Position numbers and translations under genes: made by a program | From: an uncultured Lachnospiraceae bacterium | Lineage (GTDB): Bacteria > Bacillota > Clostridia > Lachnospirales > Lachnospiraceae | Assembly (NCBI GenBank): GCA_949840805.1 | Contig: CATKXR010000003.1 | Coordinates: 1-64,000 of the forward strand | Length of the DNA stretch: 64,000 bases | Direction: 5' to 3' | Shown here: positions 18,018-26,043 of the stretch, one piece after another | Layout of the letters: each line of letters begins with the position of its first letter | Numbering within the stretch: position 1 is the stretch's first letter | The notes under the pieces: generated by a model | The model's input: the letters and a program-made list of their open reading frames with translations, nothing else | Databases searched by the model: none | What the model was told of the DNA's origin: nothing

Positions 18018-19907
18018 TCAAGCGTGAGCCTCCTCTGCCAGCCTCTCCGGATAGAACTCCCTCATTGCCCTGATAACCGAATCACTGTCAATTCCCAGGC
18101 TCTCCCGCAGCACTGACACATTCCCATGTTCCACATAGGCATCCGGAAGAGCAATATTCAGCACCTTCACTTCTGGTGCATACCTGTGGACAAGAGCTGT
18201 CACCTGCAGTCCGTAACCGCCCTGCAGCACGTTTTCCTCCAATGTGACAATCAGCTTGTGGGCCTGCGCCAGTTCTTTCACCAGCTCTTCATCCAAAGGC
18301 TTAATAAACCGCCCGTTGGCAAGAGTACAGTCCACCCCTTCCTCCTTCAGCTTATCCCGTACATGTTCCGCCGTGCTGACCATGCTTCCCACCGCCAAAA
18401 GGGCAATTTCCTGCCCTCTGTAAAGGATCTCCCCTTTTCCAAATCTTATAGGCGAATCAAACTCTTTCAGCCCCCGATAAGCCTGTCCCCTTGGATACCG
18501 GATGGCAACAGGGCCGTCGTAATCACATACGGCAAATTCCAGCTCCCGGCGCAGCTCCCACAGATTCTTCGGCGCCATCACACTCATATTGGGAATGGAT
18601 GTCAGGTAAGAAAGATCAAAAATCCCCTGGTGCGTCTCCCCGTCGCTTCCCACCAGCCCGGCCCGGTCCAGTGCAAATACCACAGGCAGGTTCTGGATAC
18701 ACACGTCATGAAGAATCTGGTCAAATCCCCGCTGTAAAAAAGAAGAGTATACCGCCACAACCGGCTTCATACCCGCCGCCGCCATGCCTGCCGCCGATGT
18801 CACCCCATGCTGCTCTGCAATTCCCACGTCAAAAAACCGTTCCGGATACCGTCTGGCAAATGCCTTCAATCCTGTGCCGTCCGGCATCGCCGCCGTAATC
18901 GCCACCACTCTGGGATCTTTTTCGGCAAGCTGGCATAACTTTCTTGAAAATATATCCGTATATCCCGGATAAATCTTTTCTTTCAGAGTCTTGCCGGTTA
19001 TCGGGTCAAAAGGCTCCACCCCGTGGAAACGCTCCGGATTTCTCTCTGCCGGCCCGTACCCCTTTCCCTTTACCGTATTCACATGTACCAGTACCGCATG
19101 GTCCAGCTTCCTGGCCTCCCGGAAGATCTTCACCATAGCCCGCACATTATGTCCGTCCACTGGCCCTAAGTAGGTAATCCCCATATTTTCAAACAACATT
19201 CCAGGGATCACAAGCTGTTTAATGCTGTTCTTGGTCCGGCTGATCTTATCTACCAGCCCATCACCGATAAAGGGAACCTTCGTCAGGGCGGCTGTCACGT
19301 TTTTTTTCAGCTTATTGTAACCTTCGTCGGAACGGATCCCGTTTAAATATTTAGAAATGCCTCCCACATTTTCGGAAATGGACATATTATTGTCATTTAA
19401 AACAATGATAAAATTCTTCTTCATCCTGGCCGCGTTATTCAATGCCTCGTATGCCATACCGCCGGTAAGGGCCCCGTCTCCGATAACGGACACCACCCCA
19501 TAATCTTCCCCCAGCAGATCCCGTCCCTGGGCTATTCCCAGGCCGGCGGAAATGGAGGTGGAGCTATGGCCTGTGTCAAAAGCGTCATAAGGGCTTTCCT
19601 TCCGTTTGGGAAACCCGCTGATTCCCCCGTACTGACGCAGTTCATCAAACATCTCCCGGCGTCCGCTCAAGATTTTATGGGTATAGGACTGATGCCCCAC
19701 ATCCCATATGACTTTGTCTTTCGGCAGGTCAAAAGCCAGGAACAGCGCGATGGTAAGCTCCACCACGCCCAGATTCGACGCCAGATGCCCTCCGGTAACA
19801 CTGATCTTATCAACCAGGAAACCGCGTATCTCCTCCGCCAGTTCTTTCAGTTGTTCCGCATTCAGATTCTTGATATCCTGTGGTTCTCTTATCTGCTCCA
19901 ACAGCAT
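18018..19907 (-). CDS. dxs: 1-deoxy-D-xylulose-5-phosphate synthase
   Basis: This 629-residue thiamine-diphosphate enzyme makes DXP from pyruvate and glyceraldehyde-3-phosphate, the first step of the MEP isoprenoid route. Visible motifs include GHQSYTHKIL, the ThDP motif VIGDGALTGGMAYEALNNA, DNNMSIS, and the transketolase-like AEQHGVTSAAGMA. A TTG two codons upstream is possible, but ATG at 19907 is ten bases from GAGGAG and gives the usual MLLEQI start. It lies next to ispA, so two isoprenoid steps are encoded together. Confidence 0.96.
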   Translation of the reverse strand: MLLEQIREPQDIKNLNAEQLKELAEEIRGFLVDKISVTGGHLASNLGVVELTIALFLAFDLPKDKVIWDVGHQSYTHKILSGRREMFDELRQYGGISGFPKRKESPYDAFDTGHSSTSISAGLGIAQGRDLLGEDYGVVSVIGDGALTGGMAYEALNNAARMKKNFIIVLNDNNMSISENVGGISKYLNGIRSDEGYNKLKKNVTAALTKVPFIGDGLVDKISRTKNSIKQLVIPGMLFENMGITYLGPVDGHNVRAMVKIFREARKLDHAVLVHVNTVKGKGYGPAERNPERFHGVEPFDPITGKTLKEKIYPGYTDIFSRKLCQLAEKDPRVVAITAAMPDGTGLKAFARRYPERFFDVGIAEQHGVTSAAGMAAAGMKPVVAVYSSFLQRGFDQILHDVCIQNLPVVFALDRAGLVGSDGETHQGIFDLSYLTSIPNMSVMAPKNLWELRRELEFAVCDYDGPVAIRYPRGQAYRGLKEFDSPIRFGKGEILYRGQEIALLAVGSMVSTAEHVRDKLKEEGVDCTLANGRFIKPLDEELVKELAQAHKLIVTLEENVLQGGYGLQVTALVHRYAPEVKVLNIALPDAYVEHGNVSVLRESLGIDSDSVIRAMREFYPERLAEEAHA

Positions 19908-19922
19908 AAACAACCCGCTCCT

Positions 19923-20837
19923 CTATTTTTCTCTGGTAATCAGCATCCCTATCAGTTCTTCCAGAAACGGATTCTTTCCTGGAAGAAGATGTAAAATCTT
20001 GATCGCCTCTGCAGAAATCTCCGCCACGTCTGCCCGGGCCTTATCAATGCCTTCCAATGTCACATATGTGGTTTTCTGATTTTTTTCATCACTGAGCACC
20101 GGCTTTCCGAGCTGCTCCGTGGTGGCCGTCACATCCAGGATATCGTCCTGGATCTGAAACGCTATCCCTACCAGAGAAGCCATCCGCTCCACCTGGGCAA
20201 TCCTTTCCTCATCTGCCCCTCCTAAAAGGGCGCCGACCATCATGGACGCTTCCAAAAGCGCGCCTGTCTTCAGCCGGTAAATAAAGTCCAGTTTCTCCCT
20301 TGGGATCGGCCGGCCGGTCAGCTCCACGTCCACCACCTGGCCGCCGATCATCCCATAGATGCCTGTCTTTGCCGCCATCAGCCCCATGGCACGGGCCACT
20401 GCCGCCCCGTTCTCTGTCATGGCGCAGGCCTTTGCCGCTGTTTCTATCGCGTAGATAAGAAGCCCGTCCCCTGCCAGCACGGCCATATCGTATCCATATT
20501 TCACCCAGGCAGTCGGCTTTCCCCGCCGCAGCTCATCATTATCCATACAGGGAAGGTCATCATGGATCAGAGATGAAGTGTGAATCATCTCAACAGCGGC
20601 CATGAACGGTTCGATCTCCCGTCCTTTGCCGCCAAACAGACGATACGTCTCCTGCATCAGCATAGGCCTTAACCGTTTCCCGCCAGCCCGGACACTGTAA
20701 TTCATTGCCTCAAAAACAGTCTTCTGATACCCTGTCTCCTCCGGGAGATACTGCTCTATAACAGCCTCCACCTCCTGTGTTCTCATGGCAAGCCTGTCTT
20801 TTAAACCTGCCCCATTATCGCCGTCAAGCTTCCCCAT
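19923..20837 (-). CDS. ispA: Farnesyl/geranyl diphosphate synthase
   Basis: This 304-residue polyprenyl synthase has the first Asp-rich motif at 93-99 (DDLPCMD) and the second QIQDDILD. GGKRLRP upstream binds the diphosphate. It condenses IPP with DMAPP and GPP to give C15 or C10 products. ATG at 20837 with GGAGACAG upstream lies 14 bp inside the 3' end of xseB, so translation is coupled. Confidence 0.94.
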   Translation of the reverse strand: MGKLDGDNGAGLKDRLAMRTQEVEAVIEQYLPEETGYQKTVFEAMNYSVRAGGKRLRPMLMQETYRLFGGKGREIEPFMAAVEMIHTSSLIHDDLPCMDNDELRRGKPTAWVKYGYDMAVLAGDGLLIYAIETAAKACAMTENGAAVARAMGLMAAKTGIYGMIGGQVVDVELTGRPIPREKLDFIYRLKTGALLEASMMVGALLGGADEERIAQVERMASLVGIAFQIQDDILDVTATTEQLGKPVLSDEKNQKTTYVTLEGIDKARADVAEISAEAIKILHLLPGKNPFLEELIGMLITREK

Positions 20838-21027
20838 CTGTCTCCTGCCCTCCCTGAAGCACAATCATCTTCTTTTCCACTTTATCGATCTTTTCGCCAC
20901 AAGCCCGAACCAGCTTCATCCCGGCCTCATAATAAGAAAAGGAATCTTCCAGGGAAGTATCCGCTGCCTCCATCTTTTCCATAATCTGATCCAGCTCTTC
21001 AAATATCTGCTCAATCGATTTTTCCAT
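20824..21027 (-). CDS. xseB: Exodeoxyribonuclease VII small subunit
   Basis: This 67-residue helical protein starts MEKSIEQIFEELDQIMEKME and has the family block LEDSFSYYEAGMKLVRAC. It partners XseA in exonuclease VII, which degrades single-stranded DNA into oligonucleotides. It lies between xseA and ispA and overlaps the ispA start. Confidence 0.94.
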   Translation of the reverse strand: MEKSIEQIFEELDQIMEKMEAADTSLEDSFSYYEAGMKLVRACGEKIDKVEKKMIVLQGGQETDGEA

Positions 21028-21049
21028 GCCCCCTGTCCTCCTTTAAGCT

Positions 21050-22258
21050 TTAAATCGTGGTTGCCTGAACCTCTGTCACCTGAGCCGTGAACCTGCCGTC
21101 CGAGATCTGTACCGTCACCAGATCGCCTTCCGATACGGTCTCCACACTCTCTATCCTTTTCCCGCCCTTATCCGTCACAAATCCGTATCCATTGCTGATT
21201 CTTTTGAGAGGCGACACCCCGTCAAGCCGTCCGCTTACCAGCTCCAGCCGATGCTTTGCATCCCCAAGCCTCCGCTCCATTATGTTTTGCATCCGGTCCT
21301 CCGCCAAAACAAGACGCTGCCTTTTCTCGTTCACAAGACGCATAGGCTCCCGAAACTGCAGACGCAGCCGGTACTGGCTGATCTGATAACGCAGCCGCTC
21401 CATCTTCCGTCCCATTGCGCGGATAAGGGCTTTCTCATACACCAGCCGCTGCTCCTCAAACTGCCGGTAGTCAAACACTGCCAGCTCCGCCGCTGCCGAA
21501 GGCGTAGGGGCCCGCAAGTCCGCCACATAATCTGCAATGGTAACATCCGTCTCATGTCCCACCGCCGATATCACCGGCGTCCTGCACTCAAAAATCGCCC
21601 GGGCCACTTCTTCCTCATTAAACGCCCATAAATCTTCAATGGATCCTCCGCCCCGTCCCACGATCAGCACATCCAACCCCATCTTGTCCAAAGCCCGGAT
21701 TCCCGCCACAATACTCGGAACCGCTCCGGTTCCCTGTACCAGGGCCGGATAAAGGACCAGCTGCACATAAGGATTCCTCCTGGACGAAATATTCATGATA
21801 TCACGTATGGCCGCCCCCGTGGGAGCCGTCACCACTCCCACCCTGGACGCATACTTAGGAATCGGCTGCTTATACTCTGGAGCAAACATTCCCATCTCAT
21901 CCAGCTCGTCCCGCAGCCGCAGAAAACGCTCAAACAATCCGCCCAGCCCGTCCAGTTCAATCTTCCTGGCATAGAGCTGGTACTTACCGTCCCTCTCATA
22001 CACATCCACGGAACCGGACACCACGACCTGCTGCCCTTCCTGCATCTGGAAACGCAGCCCGGTACGGCGCTGCCCCGCAAACATCACTGCAGCCAGCGTT
22101 CCTCCGGAATCCTTAAGAGTAAAATAGATATGGCCTGATGAATGGTATTTGCAGTTGGACACCTCTCCCCTCACAGAAATTCTGCTGAGGGCAAAGTCCT
22201 GGGCAAACATATTTTTAATATAAGAATTGACCTGTGAAACCGAATAAATACTTGCCAT
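21050..22258 (-). CDS. xseA: Exodeoxyribonuclease VII large subunit
   Basis: This 402-residue subunit has an N-terminal OB fold (SVSQVNSYIKNMF, RGEVSNCKYHSSGHIYFTLKD), the catalytic domain (APTGAAIRDIMNISSRRNP, IVGRGGGSIEDLWAFNEE, SAVGHETDVTIADYVADLRAPTPSAAAELA) and a coiled-coil C-terminal part. It is complete. It starts one base before the nusB stop codon, so the two are tightly coupled. Confidence 0.96.
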   Translation of the reverse strand: MASIYSVSQVNSYIKNMFAQDFALSRISVRGEVSNCKYHSSGHIYFTLKDSGGTLAAVMFAGQRRTGLRFQMQEGQQVVVSGSVDVYERDGKYQLYARKIELDGLGGLFERFLRLRDELDEMGMFAPEYKQPIPKYASRVGVVTAPTGAAIRDIMNISSRRNPYVQLVLYPALVQGTGAVPSIVAGIRALDKMGLDVLIVGRGGGSIEDLWAFNEEEVARAIFECRTPVISAVGHETDVTIADYVADLRAPTPSAAAELAVFDYRQFEEQRLVYEKALIRAMGRKMERLRYQISQYRLRLQFREPMRLVNEKRQRLVLAEDRMQNIMERRLGDAKHRLELVSGRLDGVSPLKRISNGYGFVTDKGGKRIESVETVSEGDLVTVQISDGRFTAQVTEVQATTI

Positions 22259-22259
22259 A

Positions 22260-22712
22260 CTATTCTGCCGTCACCAGCTTTGCCAAAATTCCGTTAATAA
22301 AAGCCGGAGAATCCTTTCCGCCATACTTCTTTGCCAAATCCACCGCCTCATTGATGGCTACTTTTTCCGGCACTTCACTGTCATACAGCATCTCATACAG
22401 GGCCTGCCGCAAAATTGTCAGTTCCACCTTTCCCATCCGCCGGGTCTTCCAGCCCTGAGCCACCTCATTGAGCCGCCCATCCAGCTCCGGAACCTTTGCC
22501 GCCATTTCCTCCACCCGATTTGCCAGAAAAACCTGGTCTGTCTCCTTCATATCCACCTGATGAATGATCTCTGACGTGCCGTCTTCCATGGTATCATCCT
22601 CTTCGGGCGAGCTAAAATACTGCCGTATCTGCTGCGCCGTCTCCTCCGCAGGATAAAACCCCACGCCGAACAGCATCTTAAAGCAATGTTCCCGCATTTC
22701 CCTTCTGGTCAT
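22260..22712 (-). CDS. nusB: Transcription antitermination protein NusB
   Basis: This 150-residue all-helical protein has the NusB features: an N-terminal TRREMREHCFKMLF helix and the C-terminal KVELTILRQALYEMLY ... VAINEAVDLAKKYGGKDSPAFINGILAKL block. With NusE (S10) it promotes antitermination at rRNA operons. It heads the minus-strand nusB-xseAB-ispA-dxs-tlyA-nadK-argR-recN block; AGGAGG lies just upstream. Confidence 0.95.
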   Translation of the reverse strand: MTRREMREHCFKMLFGVGFYPAEETAQQIRQYFSSPEEDDTMEDGTSEIIHQVDMKETDQVFLANRVEEMAAKVPELDGRLNEVAQGWKTRRMGKVELTILRQALYEMLYDSEVPEKVAINEAVDLAKKYGGKDSPAFINGILAKLVTAE

Positions 22713-22796
22713 GCCATCCTCCTCCCGGTAATGAACTTATATCCTTAAACTTTGTCTATCATAACATATTTTAAAAGGAACCACAAGACTGAAACA

Positions 22797-22830
22797 AAGG
22801 AGCCTGGCTATTTCCAATGCCTGGCTCCTT
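22797..22830 (-). terminator. Hairpin downstream of HicB-like gene
   Basis: An 8-bp stem (22797-22804 with 22823-22830) plus an inner 3-bp stem lies after the HicB-like gene and before nusB. The minus-strand U tract is weak (TGTTT), so termination may be partial. Confidence 0.5.
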
Positions 22831-22885
22831 GCTGTTTATCTGTTTTTTCCGTTTTTATATCCGCGCCCTCATAAAATACAAACGA

Positions 22886-23161
22886 TTAATCGTTATCCGG
22901 CAGCAGCTTAATACGGACCATGATCTGCCGCACAAAACTCCCTTCCGGAAGCTTTATATCCTCTGCATGGGTCTGCGCCGGAAAGTCTCCCCCGTCCTCC
23001 AGTTCGACACTGAGCCAGTTATATGCCGCCTCCCTGGCTTCCTCCAGCGCATCCTCCAGATCCGGCCCGTCCGCCTCACAGCACTCCAGATCTGGAAATT
23101 CCACATGATATCCTTTTCCCTCTTTATGCGGCGTAAAAACCGCCGGATAAGTAAATGTCAT
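22886..23161 (-). CDS. HicB-like (type II antitoxin fold) protein
   Basis: This 91-residue protein has the HicB partial-RNase-H fold signature: FTYPAVFTPHKEGKGYHVEFPDLECCEADGPDLEDALEEAREA. A short C-terminal part (SFVRQIMVRIKL) has no recognisable DNA-binding motif. HicB usually neutralises the HicA mRNA interferase, but no hicA-sized gene is visible within several hundred bases on either side, so this is an orphan. It may be a domesticated regulator or a standalone member of the family. Confidence 0.75.
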   Translation of the reverse strand: MTFTYPAVFTPHKEGKGYHVEFPDLECCEADGPDLEDALEEAREAAYNWLSVELEDGGDFPAQTHAEDIKLPEGSFVRQIMVRIKLLPDND

Positions 23162-23572
23162 AGCTTTTATCTCCGTTTCATTCTAATGTTGGTATGTTAT
23201 TCATTATTCGCAATAATTGAAGTTTCTAAAGCACAAGTTCCTCCTCAAATATGTGTTTCCGTATCAATTGCTTTCCATGCTTCATCACAGAACTCTTCCG
23301 TTTTCGTATCTCCATACTACCATAAACCTCCCGATTTTACAAGCCGGGAGCCGGCAAAACAAAAAGCATCCCGCTCAGAGCACTTTATCTTTTGTATAAG
23401 CAGCTCTTTTCTTTACTCTGAACAGGATGCCTTCCTAATAAATTGTATCACACTTCTCATTTTGCAACAATAAAAATCCTTCATACTTCATGAATTTCTT
23501 TACCATACTTTCCACTTACTTCCCATCTAAACCGTTATATTCCATTTGCCAATACCCCTCTCCTGACCCTGG
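23162..23572. other. Intergenic gap, mainly the glf operon terminator
   Basis: No gene is supported here. The only clear structure is the hairpin at 23366-23430. The rest is AT-rich and probably holds the promoter of the HicB-like gene near 23170-23230. Confidence 0.5.
23355..23430 (-). terminator. Terminator of the trxB-glf operon
   Basis: A 15-bp stem pairs 23366-23380 with 23416-23430. Its two imperfect pairs are G-U on the minus-strand RNA. The loop is about 35 bases long, and CTTTTTGTTTTG follows on the minus strand. It closes the operon ending in glf. The long loop is unusual for a terminator. Confidence 0.65.
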
Positions 23573-24673
23573 CTAAATTCCTGCTTTCTTAATACGCTCA
23601 AGAGCAGACGCGATCACCTTATCCATATCATAATATTTATACTCTGCCAACCGGCCTCCGAATACCACATTCTCCTCTTTCTCTGCCAAACGGGCATACT
23701 GCTGGTACAACTTTTGGTTCTTCTCGTCATTGACCGTATAGTAAGCTTCCATTCCTTCTTCCCAGGCCGCCGGATACTCCCGTGTAATAACGGTTTTTGG
23801 CTGCGTCCCGAATTCAAAATGTTTATGCTCAATGATCCGGGTATAGGGTGTCTCCCTGTCTGTGTAGTTTACCACCGCTACTCCCTGATAATTGTCCATA
23901 TCCAACACCTCGGTTTCAAACCGCAGGCTCCTGTATTCCAGCCTTCCATACTGATACCGGAAATAGGCGTCTATAGCTCCCGTATAAATGATCTTTTCTC
24001 CCAGCTCATTATAATAATCCCTGTTTTTCAAATAATCGGTTCCTGTGTGAATCGTACAGCCTTCAAACATCTTGTCAATGATCACGTTATACCCGCCGAT
24101 AGGAATTCCCTGATATAAATCATTAAAATAATTATTGTCATAGGTAAAACGCACCGGCAGCCGCTTTATAATGAAAGCAGGCAGCTCACGGCAATCTCTT
24201 CCCCACTGCTTTTCCGTGTATCCCTTCACCAGCTTCTCATAAATATCCGTTCCTACCAGACTGACAGCCTGTTCTTCCAGATTTTTCGGTTCTCCGGTTA
24301 TCGCTTTTCTCTGTTCTTCAATTATATTCCTTGCCTGTTCCGGCGTACTGATTCCCCACATTTTGCTGAAAGTGTTCATATTAAAGGGCATATTAAACAT
24401 CTCTCCCTTATAGTTGGCCACAGGACTGTTCGTATAACGGTTAAATTCAGCCAGGCCATTTACATAATCCCACACTTCCCGGTTGCTGGTATGAAAGATG
24501 TGGGCGCCATAGCGATGGACATGAATCCCTTCCATATCCTCACAAAAAACATTCCCCCCTATATGATCCCTCTTTTCTACTACAAGACATTTTTTCCCTT
24601 TTTTCCTTGCCTCGTTAGCCCACACTCCGGCATACAGCCCGCTCCCTACCAGCACATAATCATATTTCTTCAT
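23573..24673 (-). CDS. glf: UDP-galactopyranose mutase
   Basis: This 366-residue FAD enzyme interconverts UDP-galactopyranose and UDP-galactofuranose. It opens with the dinucleotide-binding stretch YVLVGSGLYAGVWANEA and has GGNVFCEDMEGIHVHRYGAHIFHTSN and the RYQYGRLEYRSLRFE region of the active site. Length is normal. It is the last gene of a five-gene operon with a membrane acyltransferase and an NlpC/P60 protein, consistent with making or modifying surface glycans containing galactofuranose. No galactofuranosyltransferase is in view. Confidence 0.93.
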   Translation of the reverse strand: MKKYDYVLVGSGLYAGVWANEARKKGKKCLVVEKRDHIGGNVFCEDMEGIHVHRYGAHIFHTSNREVWDYVNGLAEFNRYTNSPVANYKGEMFNMPFNMNTFSKMWGISTPEQARNIIEEQRKAITGEPKNLEEQAVSLVGTDIYEKLVKGYTEKQWGRDCRELPAFIIKRLPVRFTYDNNYFNDLYQGIPIGGYNVIIDKMFEGCTIHTGTDYLKNRDYYNELGEKIIYTGAIDAYFRYQYGRLEYRSLRFETEVLDMDNYQGVAVVNYTDRETPYTRIIEHKHFEFGTQPKTVITREYPAAWEEGMEAYYTVNDEKNQKLYQQYARLAEKEENVVFGGRLAEYKYYDMDKVIASALERIKKAGI

Positions 24674-24680
24674 ATAATTT

Positions 24681-24962
24681 TCATTCCTTTCCTCTGCTCA
24701 AACACAATCCCGTCTCCCGGCCGCTTTCAATCAGCTTTTTCTTCTCCTGCCTGGTCAGCCTTTTTATGGCTGCTTCCCGCTGCATTGCCTCCTGCCTGGT
24801 AGCAAATTCTTCATAGTACACCAGCGTCACAGGCCGCCGTCCACGGGTATATTTTGCCCCCCGCCCTGCATTATGGGCTTCTACCCGCTCTGAAAGGTGA
24901 TTTGTCCATCCGCAGTACAAGCTTCCGTCAGCACATTCCAGAAGATACATATAATTAGACAC
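24681..24962 (-). CDS. GIY-YIG nuclease domain protein (UPF0213-like)
   Basis: This 93-residue single-domain protein has the variant motif YMYLLECADGSLYCGWT followed by conserved Arg84-type and Glu positions (HNAGRGAKYTRGRRPVTLVYYE). The GTG at 24962 is chosen because AAGGAG lies seven bases upstream; a longer frame upstream has none. Family members of this size (YhbQ/UPF0213) are putative structure-specific DNA nucleases of unclear role. It sits between the acyltransferase and glf genes. Confidence 0.85.
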   Translation of the reverse strand: MSNYMYLLECADGSLYCGWTNHLSERVEAHNAGRGAKYTRGRRPVTLVYYEEFATRQEAMQREAAIKRLTRQEKKKLIESGRETGLCLSRGKE

Positions 24963-24994
24963 GCCACCACTCCTTATTGTTATAAAACCCGCCT

Positions 24995-26029
24995 TTAAAT
25001 AAATTTTTTCAGCCATTTAAACCTGTTTTTCTCTGAAATGCATGCCATAGCCCAGGCAAATAAAAGCATGGGTGCAAGAACCGAAACGGCAATCCCGATT
25101 TCCGTAGCCGGAATAGGATTCCATCTGGAAGTCCACGCATAAAAGTGAAAAAAATACACATGAGAAAGATAGACCCACTGGCTCACTCCCCGAAGCCTTG
25201 GATAAAGCTTCCGGTCCTTCCACTTTATCTCAGAAGCAGCCGCAAAAATACAAAATGCCGCGGGCGCTGATGTAAATACCATATTAATATTACTGCATTT
25301 TTTGATCTCCCATAACATTAACACGGTAAACAGCAGGCTTCCCGCAAAAGCCGCCCAAAAAGAAATTTTTCTCTCTGTCTTTGCAAACCACAGTCCCAGC
25401 GTGACGAAAAAGAACCCATAAAAAAGACCATTACGCATAGTCATAAAATACTTTAAATACAGACGCAACAATTCCTGCAGCTTCATGGGAAGCTGCTGAT
25501 TAAAATACCAGTTATCTCCGATGCAGCCTGCGCAAAAGAGAATCGTCCCTATGGCCAGGAGCTTCCAGATCTTCATTCCTTTCTGGTAAGCCGCCCCCGC
25601 CAAAAGGCAGGCTGCCAAAAGCGCCGGAAGATACCAAAGCTGTACCGTAGTGCTGCAGAAAAAGAAAGATTGTATATAATTTCGGACTGCAGTGCCTGCA
25701 TTCCGATCCTGTCCATGAATCCAATTAATATAATCAATAGGCAGATAAAGTATTGACCACAAAAGATACAACTTGAAAATCCGCCCGCAGTAATTGACAA
25801 TCGCCTTCCATCCTTCCTCCGGCTGCTGCCTGTCCACTTTCCTGAAAAGAAAAAATCCGGCAGTGATAAAAAATACCGGCACTGCCAGATTGGACAGCCA
25901 GGCGCCGATCACCAGGCGCCATTTGCTCTCCGCAGGATAAAAGATCTGGATCATATGACGTGCCGCCACCAGCACTGCCATGACGGCCTTCACCACATCC
26001 AGCCCGTTATACTGTCTTTTTTCCGTCAT
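24995..26029 (-). CDS. Acyltransferase family 3 membrane protein
   Basis: This 344-residue integral membrane protein of about 10 spans begins with the acyltransferase-3 signature: NGLDVVKAVMAVLVAARHM (His of the R-x10-H-type site) and later AVPVFFITAGFFLFRK. The family O-acetylates or succinylates sugars and lipids at the membrane. Of two ATGs, 26029 is seven bases from GGGAG and is preferred to 26035. It lies between a secreted NlpC/P60 protein and glf, so a surface polysaccharide is the likely target. Confidence 0.85.
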   Translation of the reverse strand: MTEKRQYNGLDVVKAVMAVLVAARHMIQIFYPAESKWRLVIGAWLSNLAVPVFFITAGFFLFRKVDRQQPEEGWKAIVNYCGRIFKLYLLWSILYLPIDYINWIHGQDRNAGTAVRNYIQSFFFCSTTVQLWYLPALLAACLLAGAAYQKGMKIWKLLAIGTILFCAGCIGDNWYFNQQLPMKLQELLRLYLKYFMTMRNGLFYGFFFVTLGLWFAKTERKISFWAAFAGSLLFTVLMLWEIKKCSNINMVFTSAPAAFCIFAAASEIKWKDRKLYPRLRGVSQWVYLSHVYFFHFYAWTSRWNPIPATEIGIAVSVLAPMLLFAWAMACISEKNRFKWLKKFI

Positions 26030-26043
26030 ATTCATGCTCCCTG

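Noticed and set aside
23363-23433. Possible riboswitch or small RNA in the gap before glf
   Set aside because: The hairpin is followed by a U tract on the minus strand and its imperfect pairs are G-U there, so it is simply the operon terminator.
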